A stretch of DNA of 37,461 nucleotides from Acidimicrobiales bacterium (GTDB lineage: Bacteria; Actinomycetota; Acidimicrobiia; Acidimicrobiales; Bog-793), in assembly GCA_035533595.1 (NCBI GenBank), contig DATLTN010000069.1:1-37461 (forward strand). Reading direction: 5' to 3'. This document shows, piece after piece, positions 31,459-37,461 of the stretch. Below the pieces are notes generated by a model, which was not told the DNA's origin, made no database searches, and was given only the letters and a program-made list of their open reading frames with translations. The translations under genes and the position numbers were made by a program. Each line of letters opens with the position of its first letter. Positions within the stretch are counted from its first letter, which is position 1.

Positions 31459-32817
31459 ATGGTCACCGTCGAGCAGAACGAGCGCTGGACCCGCGTCGGG
31501 CCGGGGACGCCCGGCGGAGAGCTCCTCCGCCGCTACTGGCAGCCCTTCCTCCCCGTCGCCAAGCTCGACGAGAACCCGGTGCAGCCGGTGCGCCTGCTCG
31601 GCGAGGACCTCGTCTGCTACCGCGACCGCTCCGGCACCGTCGGCCTCGTCGGCGAGCGCTGCGCGCACCGCCTGGTGAACATGGCCTTCGGCATCCCCGA
31701 GGCGCACGGCCTGCGCTGTCCCTACCACGGCTGGTGCTACGACGAGACCGGGCAGTGCGTCGAGACCCCCCTCGAGTCCCCGAACTCGCGCCTGCACGAC
31801 AGCGTCTCGATCGGCGGCTACCCCGTCGAGGAGATGGGCGGCCTGCTCTTTGCCTACCTGGGCCCCGGCGAGCCGCCCGTGCTCCCCCCGTGGGACGTGC
31901 TCGTGCACCCCCGGGCGCTGCGCCAGATCGGCCTCACGGTGATCCCCTGCAACTGGCTGCAGTGCCAGGAGAATGCCTCGGACCCGGTGCACAGCGTCTA
32001 CCTGCACGGCCATTTCTTCAAGTACGTCCTCGAGCGCGACGGCCTCTTGGAGGAGCGCGCCGCCGACCCGACGACGCACCGCTCGCACACGAGCATCGCC
32101 CAGGGGATCGGCTACGACCGGGTGATCTCCCGCCTGGACGAGCACGGCGTGCAAAAGGCGATGGTGTACACCCCCGAGCGCGGAGCGAAGGAGTACGAGG
32201 AGCGCTGGCACTCCTACATGATCTTCCCGAACATCGCCCGCGTCGGCGGTGGCGGGCTGCGCTTCGAGATGCAGTTCCGCGTCCCCGTCGACGACACGCA
32301 CACCAACCACATCGTCTACGACATCTACGTCGTCCCCGACGGGGTCGACGTCGAGATACCGGCGACGCCGCCCTGCTACGAGATCCCGATCTTCGACGCC
32401 GAGGGCAAACCGATCCTCGACTACGTGCTCGCCCAGGACATGGCCGCCTGGTGGTCACAGGGCGAGATCGTCGACCGCTCCAAGGAGCAGGTCGCGGCCA
32501 CCGACGAGGCGGTGCTCCACTTCCGGCGCCTCCTCGACGACCAGATCTCCCTCGTCGCGGCGGGCGGTGACCCGATGAACGTCTACCGCGACGCCGCCGA
32601 GGTCGGGGAGGTCATCGAGGGGCACCCGAGGGTCGGCGACGCCGGGTACCGCGGGATGCGCATGGGCGCCTACCGCTCGATGTTCCACAAGGGCTACTGG
32701 CGCGACGACGCCGACCGTCACGGCCCGCTCCTCGAGCAGGTGAAGGCGCTGATGCAGCAGGCCGAGGAGGCCGCCGCGCAGCGGGTCGAGCAGGCCGCGC
32801 CCGCCCCCGTCAGCTGA
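31459..32817 (+). CDS. Rieske-type aromatic-ring-hydroxylating oxygenase, alpha subunit
   Basis: A 452-residue oxygenase component. The Rieske 2Fe-2S motif is ERCAHRLVNM (CxH) and RCPYHGWCYDETGQ (CxxH). The mononuclear iron site is ENASDPVHSVYLHGHFF, with D, H and H in the usual D-x2-H-x4-H spacing. Residues about 30-150 are the Rieske domain and the rest the catalytic helix-grip domain. It resembles phthalate-4,5-dioxygenase or phenylpropionate-type large subunits, which act as ring hydroxylases or O-demethylases. ATG 31459 has AAGGGGG upstream. No beta subunit, ferredoxin or reductase gene is next to it, so electrons must come from elsewhere. The three divergent-strand genes to the right are likely partners. 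Confidence 0.92.
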   Translation: MVTVEQNERWTRVGPGTPGGELLRRYWQPFLPVAKLDENPVQPVRLLGEDLVCYRDRSGTVGLVGERCAHRLVNMAFGIPEAHGLRCPYHGWCYDETGQCVETPLESPNSRLHDSVSIGGYPVEEMGGLLFAYLGPGEPPVLPPWDVLVHPRALRQIGLTVIPCNWLQCQENASDPVHSVYLHGHFFKYVLERDGLLEERAADPTTHRSHTSIAQGIGYDRVISRLDEHGVQKAMVYTPERGAKEYEERWHSYMIFPNIARVGGGGLRFEMQFRVPVDDTHTNHIVYDIYVVPDGVDVEIPATPPCYEIPIFDAEGKPILDYVLAQDMAAWWSQGEIVDRSKEQVAATDEAVLHFRRLLDDQISLVAAGGDPMNVYRDAAEVGEVIEGHPRVGDAGYRGMRMGAYRSMFHKGYWRDDADRHGPLLEQVKALMQQAEEAAAQRVEQAAPAPVS

Positions 32818-32838
32818 GCGGGCGCCCGGCGCGGCCGC

Positions 32839-34008
32839 TCACGCGCCGGCGTGCTCGTGCGCGCTGCGGTGCTGGCGCAGCAGGTCGGTGCCGTAGTCGT
32901 TGCCGTTCGGGGTCCGCATCACGGTGTGGATGTGGCTCTTCATCGGGCCGTCGCTCTTGAAGACGACGCCGGGCTCGTGGTCGAACTCGACGAGCAGCAC
33001 CGGGCTGTGCACCCGGTAGTAGAAGACGCTCTCGTCCTCGGTGGCGCCCATCCAGGTGAAGTAGGTCTCGTCGAGGTGCGCCCGCACCTCGGCCATCTTC
33101 GCCGCGGCGTGGCCATCGGGCAGGCGGCCGACGTAGCAGCCGATGAGCGCGAGCAGCGCCGACTGCTGCACCGGGTCGAGCTCGCCGTGGGCGATGCCGG
33201 AGTAGTCGAGGACGAGGTTGTCGCAGAACGCCCCGGCGTACAGCCCCGGCGGCAGCTCCTCGGCGACCACCGCGCGCCGTGCCTGGGCGGGGTCGAGGGA
33301 CTGCACCAGGTCGAGCGCGAGGCGCTCCTCGGCCTCGAGGACGCGTGTCCCCGCGTAGCGCCCCGCCTCGGCGACGAGCGGCTCCGAGCCGAGGAGGTAG
33401 GGCGTGAGCACCAGTTGGTCGCCGAGCACGAAGACGTTGAGGTTGAGGTGGTGGCCGTCGAGCTGGAAGCCGTAGGGACCGTCGGCCGACGGGCTCCCGA
33501 AGAGGCACAACCAGTAGTTCCACTCGCCGAACTCGCTGTAGCCGCGCTCGTCGCGACGGCCGGTGATCTCCTGGATCGTCTCGTTGAGGCGCATCACCCC
33601 GCGGGCCTCGGCGAAGCCGGCGGGGCTGAGCGCCGCCGCGAGGAGCTCGAGGGCGCGGTCACGCTCCGGGTCGCCCATCTCGTCCAGGCAGCGCCCGTGA
33701 CGCATCAGGAAGCGGTGGATGTTCGACCACCGTCGCCAGGCGTCGCTCTCGAGGGGGAACTGCACCTCGCGCCTCGCGTCCTCGTCGAGGAGCGACGCGT
33801 AGGACTCGATGCGGGCGCGCACCGCCGACGTCGGGGCGCCGCCCTTCCCGAGCGGGAAGAGCCCCTCGACGGGGCCGGAGGAGGTGACGACGCCGACGAG
33901 CGGCTCGGCGATCGCCCGCTCGGCGCGCTCGAGCATCACCTGGTGGCGCTCGCTCGGGGTGCCGAGGAAGCGCGCCGAGGAGGGCGGCCCGACCCGTAGC
34001 TCCATCAT
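32839..34008 (-). CDS. DUF3500 family protein
   Basis: A 389-residue protein of the DUF3500 family. FPLESDAWRRWSNIHRFLMR, FGEWNYWLCLFGSPSADGPY and GFQLDGHHLNLNVFVLGDQL are in the family order; the GHHLNLN segment is the most conserved. SPVLLVEFDHEPGVVF and HIHTVMRTPNGNDYGTDLLR end the protein, with several histidines that could bind metal. No function is known for the family; metal or hydrolase chemistry is only a guess. ATG 34008 has GGAGGATCACC upstream. It follows the aldolase by 16 bp and is convergent with the oxygenase, 21 bp apart at their stops. Confidence 0.82.
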   Translation of the reverse strand: MMELRVGPPSSARFLGTPSERHQVMLERAERAIAEPLVGVVTSSGPVEGLFPLGKGGAPTSAVRARIESYASLLDEDARREVQFPLESDAWRRWSNIHRFLMRHGRCLDEMGDPERDRALELLAAALSPAGFAEARGVMRLNETIQEITGRRDERGYSEFGEWNYWLCLFGSPSADGPYGFQLDGHHLNLNVFVLGDQLVLTPYLLGSEPLVAEAGRYAGTRVLEAEERLALDLVQSLDPAQARRAVVAEELPPGLYAGAFCDNLVLDYSGIAHGELDPVQQSALLALIGCYVGRLPDGHAAAKMAEVRAHLDETYFTWMGATEDESVFYYRVHSPVLLVEFDHEPGVVFKSDGPMKSHIHTVMRTPNGNDYGTDLLRQHRSAHEHAGA

Positions 34009-34024
34009 GGTGATCCTCCGATCG

Positions 34025-34735
34025 TCACCGCTCGCGGCGCGCCCGCTCGGTCTTGCGGACGAGGTACTCCCAGCCCATCTGCAGCAGTGGCGGCGCCCAG
34101 CAGCGGGCCCGCTTGGCGAGCGCCTCCTCGTCAGAGGACCAGGTCTTCACCTCGCCGGCGGCGAGCTGGCTCGCGCACGCCCGCTCGAGCAGTACCGTCG
34201 CCATGATCGCGGCCGGCACGTCGGGGCCCGTGACCGCCATCCCGTGGTGGGGGATCAGCGCCGCGGGCCGGTCGCCGAGGGTGCGCGCGAGGTCCTCACC
34301 GAGCTCCTGGGTGACGATCAGGTCGCCGGTGCGGGTGAAGCGGGGGATGTCCGGCGGGACGAAGAGCGTCGCGTCGTGGGAGATCGGCAGCAGCGGCTGC
34401 TGGGTCGCGGCGAAGGCCACGGCCGAGAAGGCGTGGGTGTGGACGACGCAGTTCACGTCGGGGCGGGCTCGCATGATCTCGGTGTGGATCGGATACTCGC
34501 CGTGGCGCCGCCCCTCGCCTTCGAGCACCTCGCCGTCGAAGGAGACGAGGAGCACGTTCTCCCGCTCGATTTCCTCGAAGCCGAACAGGTGCGCCTTCAT
34601 CCAGATGCCCCGGCCCTCGGGGTCGCGCACCGAGACGTGGCCCCAGACCATGTCGGAGAACTGCTCGTTGCCGAGCACGTGGCACGCGGTGACGACGAGG
34701 CCGACCGGGTCCTCCGCCTGCTGCTGCTCCGACAT
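34025..34735 (-). CDS. Class II aldolase/adducin family protein
   Basis: A 236-residue zinc-dependent lyase or decarboxylase of the FucA/AraD family. MVWGHVSVRDPEGRGIWMKA, the zinc histidines VNCVVHTHAFSAVAFAATQQ (HTH) and ALIPHHGMAVTGPDVPAAIM (HHG), and EIMRARPDVN are typical. Family members include aldolases for sugar phosphates and dihydroxybenzoate or dihydroxyphthalate decarboxylases, so a decarboxylase acting on a Rieske product is plausible but unproven. ATG 34735 has AGGAGGTAGCG upstream. It is flanked by the DUF3500 gene (16 bp downstream) and the aldo-keto reductase (42 bp upstream). Confidence 0.88.
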   Translation of the reverse strand: MSEQQQAEDPVGLVVTACHVLGNEQFSDMVWGHVSVRDPEGRGIWMKAHLFGFEEIERENVLLVSFDGEVLEGEGRRHGEYPIHTEIMRARPDVNCVVHTHAFSAVAFAATQQPLLPISHDATLFVPPDIPRFTRTGDLIVTQELGEDLARTLGDRPAALIPHHGMAVTGPDVPAAIMATVLLERACASQLAAGEVKTWSSDEEALAKRARCWAPPLLQMGWEYLVRKTERARRER

Positions 34736-34777
34736 CGCTACCTCCTGTGGGCACTTCGGTGATGTGGACCGCCCCGG

Positions 34778-35722
34778 CTAGTGGATCGCCGCTTCCTCGA
34801 GCTCGTGCCGCTCGGCCTCGCCGAAGTGGCCCATCTCGACCGCGGCGATCGCCTCGGCGACGTGCGCGGGCTCGGAGAGGCCGAGGATCGCCGTCGAGAC
34901 CCCCGGCGTCGAGATCACGTAGCGGATCGCCGTCTTCACGAGCGAGTCCCCCAAGCGCCGGGCGGTCGGGATGAGGCGGCTGCCGGGGCCCTCGCTCGGC
35001 CCCTCGCCGGTGAGGATCCCCCGCCCGAGCACCTGGATCGCCATCACGCCGACGCCCGCGCCGGCGGCCGTCGAGATCACCCGCCGGTAGTCGGCGCCCT
35101 CGGCCTCGGGGCCGACCTCGACCGCGGCGCTCGGGTTGAGCAGGCTGAACGAGGCGTTGATGCTCCCGAAGACCCCCGAGGCGATGGCCTCGGCGATGGC
35201 CTCGGGGTCACCACCGAAGGAGGTGAAGCCCGTGGTGCGGATCACCCCTGCATCCAGCAGCTCCTGGAGGGCACTCGCGACGCCGTTGTGCCCGAAGACC
35301 TCCTCCAGGTTGAGCAGCGCGCCGACGTTCATCTTCTCGCCCTCTTCGTGGGCGCGCGCGAAGCGGTTGTGCGAGAGCAGTACGTCCACCTTGTCGAGGC
35401 CGAGGCGCTCGAGGCTCTGCTCGAAGCCGGCGAGCACCGCCGAGCGGGGGTCCTTCAGGTCCTCGGGCTGCAGGCAGAACTTCGTCGAGATCGAGGGGCG
35501 CGCGCCGAGCTCCTTCAGCGCCCGGCCGAGGTTGGTCTCCGAGACCCCCCATCCGTAGGCGTAGGCGGTGTCGAAGTAGTCGATGCCGCCATCGAGCGCA
35601 GCCTTGATCGTCTCGATCCGCAGCGCCTCGTCGTCGCCCACCATCAGGCGGGCGTTCGGGCCGCAACCGAATCCGATGACGGGCAGCTCGATCCCTGTCT
35701 CGCCGAGTGCGCGTCGTTCCAT
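34778..35722 (-). CDS. Aldo-keto reductase
   Basis: A 314-residue NAD(P)-dependent TIM-barrel oxidoreductase. MERRALGETGIELPVIGFGC is the AKR start. DTAYAYGWGVSETNLGRALK gives D and Y of the tetrad, STKFCLQ the Lys and LLSHNRFARA the His. VIRTTGFTSFGGDPEAIAEA and GVMAIQVLGRGILTGE follow; the Lys/Ser/Arg cofactor segment is less clear. ATG 35722 has GGGGGGCGAGC upstream; ATG 35779 is an alternative preceded by TACAGT, a possible -10. It is first in the three-gene minus-strand set with the aldolase and DUF3500 genes and could reduce or oxidise an aldehyde in the pathway. Confidence 0.9.
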   Translation of the reverse strand: MERRALGETGIELPVIGFGCGPNARLMVGDDEALRIETIKAALDGGIDYFDTAYAYGWGVSETNLGRALKELGARPSISTKFCLQPEDLKDPRSAVLAGFEQSLERLGLDKVDVLLSHNRFARAHEEGEKMNVGALLNLEEVFGHNGVASALQELLDAGVIRTTGFTSFGGDPEAIAEAIASGVFGSINASFSLLNPSAAVEVGPEAEGADYRRVISTAAGAGVGVMAIQVLGRGILTGEGPSEGPGSRLIPTARRLGDSLVKTAIRYVISTPGVSTAILGLSEPAHVAEAIAAVEMGHFGEAERHELEEAAIH

Positions 35723-35830
35723 GCTCGCCCCCCACGCGTCGTCCGAAGCCGGGTCCGCCCCGCTTGCTCGGCGGGTCATCCCCGCCCGGTCACTGTAGAC
35801 AAGGACCCCGCACACCCCACTGGGCGCCAC

Positions 35831-35869
35831 CATCCCCACCGGCCGGCTTCGCCATCTCCACCGGCCGGC
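35831..35869. repeat. 17-bp tandem-like direct repeat upstream of the aldo-keto reductase
   Basis: CATCCCCACCGGCCGGC (35831-35847) is repeated as CATCTCCACCGGCCGGC (35853-35869), one mismatch, 22 bp apart from start to start (about two helical turns). It lies between mec and the catabolic genes. It may be an operator pair. The 175-bp gap 35723-35897 otherwise holds only the candidate -10 (TACAGT) near 35790. Confidence 0.4.
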
Positions 35870-35897
35870 GTGGCTGCCACCCCCGCTGCCGTCGCCT

Positions 35898-36320
35898 CTA
35901 GGAGGAGCTGCTCCTCGGGGCGACGACCGCTTCCTCGCTCACCTCGCCGCCCACGATGCGGTACGAGCGCAGCGACGGGAGCTCGTCGCGCAGCGAGACG
36001 AGGACGTAGTGCCAGGTCGGGTCGGGCGCCTGCGCGACGTCGGTGGGCGAGGGATAAGGGTCGGTGTGGGTGTGGGAGTGGAAGACGCCGATGATCGAGG
36101 CCCCCGCCGCCTCGGCCTCCCGGTCGGCACGGAGGTGGTCGCGGGGGTCCACCGTGTACAGGCGCGCCGACGCCGCCGCGTTCCGGGTCGGGAAGACCGT
36201 GTGCACCACGCCGCTCGCAGGGTCGCCGGCGATCAGGCCGCAGCCCTCATTGGGGAGTTCGGCGAGGCAGTGGGCGACGATCGCGGCGAGCTGCTCCTCG
36301 TCGAGCGTGAGACCGCTCAT
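35898..36320 (-). CDS. mec: CysO-cysteine peptidase Mec (M67/JAMM family)
   Basis: A 140-residue zinc metalloprotease that releases cysteine from the CysO-Cys adduct. The JAMM elements are in order: the catalytic Glu in LPNEGCGLIAGD, and GVFHSHTHTDPYPSPTDV (H-x-H...S...D, zinc ligands). ARLYTVDPRDHLRADREAEA between them is typical of bacterial Mec proteins. The length matches mycobacterial Mec (about 146). In mycobacteria mec, cysO and cysM are adjacent; here a 4.5-kb block separates mec from cysO. Its promoter lies in the 84-bp divergent gap shared with smpB. Confidence 0.92.
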   Translation of the reverse strand: MSGLTLDEEQLAAIVAHCLAELPNEGCGLIAGDPASGVVHTVFPTRNAAASARLYTVDPRDHLRADREAEAAGASIIGVFHSHTHTDPYPSPTDVAQAPDPTWHYVLVSLRDELPSLRSYRIVGGEVSEEAVVAPRSSSS

Positions 36321-36404
36321 CGGGTCGGCACGCGCGGGTTGTCCAGCTCAGACCGCATGCGCGGCGGACGGTCGGGCACGGGCCGGAGGCTACCGTTTCC
36401 GGTC

Positions 36405-36929
36405 ATGCCCATGAAGACGACGGCCGTCGCGACGAAGAGGGCCGTCAAGGGCAACGAGCGCCGCGACGCGAACCGCAAGGTCGCGCAGAACCGTCGGGCG
36501 CGCCACGAGTACGACATCCTCGAGACCTTCGAGTGCGGGATGGCGCTGCGCGGCGGCGAGGTGAAGTCGTTGCGCGCCGGCCAGGTGAGCCTCCAGGACG
36601 CCTACGCACGCATCGACAACGGGGAGATGTACCTGCTCGGCACGCGCATCGCCCCCTACGAGTACTCGAGCGGGTTCGGCTACGTGGACCCCGAGCGCCC
36701 GCGCAAGCTCCTCCTCCACCGGGCCCAGATCGACGAGCTCCGCGGCAAGGTGACCCAGCAGTCGCTGACCCTCGTCCCACTGTCGATCTACTTCAAGGAG
36801 GGGAAGGCCAAGGTGGAGATCGCCCTCGCACGCGGCCGCCACCTCTACGACAAGCGCAGGGCGATCGCGGAGCGCGACTCCAACCGCGAAGCGGAGCGGG
36901 CGATCCGCGAGCACCAGCGCCGGGGCTGA
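36405..36929 (+). CDS. smpB: SsrA-binding protein SmpB
   Basis: A 174-residue protein that binds tmRNA for trans-translation on stalled ribosomes. The family order is clear: VAQNRRARHEYDILETFECG, MALRGGEVKSLRAGQVSLQD, YARIDNGEMYLLGTRIAPYE, RPRKLLLHRAQIDELRGKVT and ALARGRHLYDKRRAIAERDS. The C-terminal tail is rich in Arg/Lys as expected. The ATG is 36405 or 36411; the first is used, with GGAGG further upstream. tmRNA follows 76 bp downstream. The N-terminal extension of about 23 residues is slightly longer than in E. coli. Confidence 0.97.
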   Translation: MPMKTTAVATKRAVKGNERRDANRKVAQNRRARHEYDILETFECGMALRGGEVKSLRAGQVSLQDAYARIDNGEMYLLGTRIAPYEYSSGFGYVDPERPRKLLLHRAQIDELRGKVTQQSLTLVPLSIYFKEGKAKVEIALARGRHLYDKRRAIAERDSNREAERAIREHQRRG

Positions 36930-37005
36930 TCAGTCTCCCGGCAGCGCTCGCGGGACGACACGTCACAGCGGCGCTGTACGCTCGAAGCGAAGCAACTACC
37001 AACCA

Positions 37006-37356
37006 GGGGGTGACTGGCTTCGACTTCGGTCGTCAATATGGGAGAAGCGAGCCGTGGTCTCCGGAGCCACGTTAAAGAGCCGGAACCATAAAACAAACGC
37101 CGAGCCCAAGCTCGCGCTTGCTGCCTAACTAGCAGCAACGTCTGCCCGGCCCCAGCCCTGCGGGTCGATTCCAGGCGTCATTTAGTAGGGCTTACCTGAA
37201 GGTCATCGCCAGTGTGGCCATCAGGGACATTTCAGCTGGCTAGGGACCCGCAGATGTGCCGACTGCGAGGCGGGACCCGAAACTAAGCATTCGGCTGCGC
37301 TCGGAGAAGGCCCATTGCGAAGCTGAAGGACCCGGGTTCGATTCCCGGCACCTCCA
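37006..37356 (+). ncRNA. ssrA: Transfer-messenger RNA (tmRNA)
   Basis: The 5' end GGGGGTGACTGGCTTCGAC and the 3' end CCGGGTTCGATTCCCGGCAC form the tRNA-like part. The acceptor stem is GGGGGTG (37006-37012) with CACCTCC (37349-37355), with one wobble pair, then discriminator A; the CCA is not fully encoded (CCG). The tag reading frame reads ACA-AAC-GCC-GAG..., giving T-N-A-E-P-K-L-A-L-A-A, then TAA at 37126-37128. The LALAA ending is the usual proteolysis signal. The resume codon is inferred by alignment with E. coli GCA-AAC. It follows smpB, a common pairing. Confidence 0.95.
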
Positions 37357-37380
37357 CCGCGAGATGTTCACGAAATGACG

Positions 37381-37426
37381 GGCTCTGTGTTCGCGAAACC
37401 CCCAAAAGGGGCCGCGAACCGGAGCC
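37381..37426 (+). terminator. Hairpin terminator after tmRNA
   Basis: GTTCGCG (37389-37395) pairs with CGCGAAC (37413-37419), with an inner CCCC/GGGG pair. The outer ends GGCTC (37381-37385) and GAGCC (37422-37426) also pair. It is 25 bp after the tmRNA 3' end. Nothing else is recognisable to 37461. Confidence 0.75.
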
Positions 37427-37461
37427 TGAAGTCATCTACAGATCGAGTCCGAGGTCAGGGC

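Noticed and set aside
37357-37461. Integrated element at the tmRNA 3' end
   Set aside because: Only a hairpin follows the tmRNA, and no integrase or second copy of the 3' end is in view.

Overview
The window is about 37.5 kb of very GC-rich chromosome with dense genes, frequent GTG starts and short intergenic gaps. The gene set fits a high-GC Gram-positive bacterium: a CysM/CysO/Mec cysteine pathway, a PimB-like mannosyltransferase, an F420-type LLM oxidoreductase, a coenzyme-B12 ribonucleotide reductase and actinobacterial zinc-ribbon mini-proteins. The order mec, cysO-cysM, murI, rph, rdgB resembles the mycobacterial Rv1334-Rv1341 neighbourhood. I infer an actinobacterium, possibly of the Acidimicrobiia. 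The class is a guess from gene content, not a measured placement.

Layout. (1) 1-2269: the edge of an integrated element, with the end of a DUF6416-like gene, a convergent tyrosine recombinase carrying a degenerate HNH-like N-terminus, a short cluster of CTGTATCG repeats, and the tRNA-Lys(CUU) that is the likely attachment site. (2) 2270-3690: a scarred stretch with a frameshifted remnant of a small secreted protein, an intact ylxP-like gene, and an L,D-transpeptidase gene broken by three frameshifts. (3) 3698-10632: a five-gene minus-strand operon (MFS, riboflavin kinase domain, large FAD/Fe-S dehydrogenase, quinone oxidoreductase, MFS). (4) 10747-12934: a two-TM protein overlapping a kynureninase that has no ordinary start codon. 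(5) 13011-19154: a secreted coiled-coil protein, a DinB-like protein, an MFS transporter, a degenerate M23 envelope protein facing a PadR/HAAS-PASTA pair, and an SDR. (6) 19247-23364: class II ribonucleotide reductase nrdJ with a 357-residue LAGLIDADG intein and a promoter region with NrdR-like boxes. (7) 23403-29868: minus-strand metabolic and housekeeping genes (aminotransferase, LLM oxidoreductase, SRPBCC, PimB-like GT4, two zinc-ribbon proteins, rdgB, rph, murI). (8) 30038-36320: cysM and cysO, then a four-gene catabolic cluster (Rieske oxygenase, DUF3500, class II aldolase, aldo-keto reductase), then mec. (9) 36405-37461: smpB, tmRNA and a strong hairpin.

How the genes work together. CysO, CysM and Mec make a protein-carried cysteine pathway: CysM adds sulfide carried on CysO to O-phosphoserine, and Mec releases cysteine. 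SmpB and tmRNA form the trans-translation pair. The riboflavin kinase lies in an operon with a large flavoenzyme. PadR and the HAAS-PASTA protein look like a regulator and membrane sensor unit beside a peptidoglycan-associated protein. Only two stretches over 300 bases lack an intact gene, 2270-2773 and 3062-3697, and each holds a pseudogene. The most unusual items are the modified recombinase, the kynureninase start, the intein at the NrdJ cysteine, the PadR/HAAS-PASTA unit and the catabolic insertion that separates mec from cysO-cysM.
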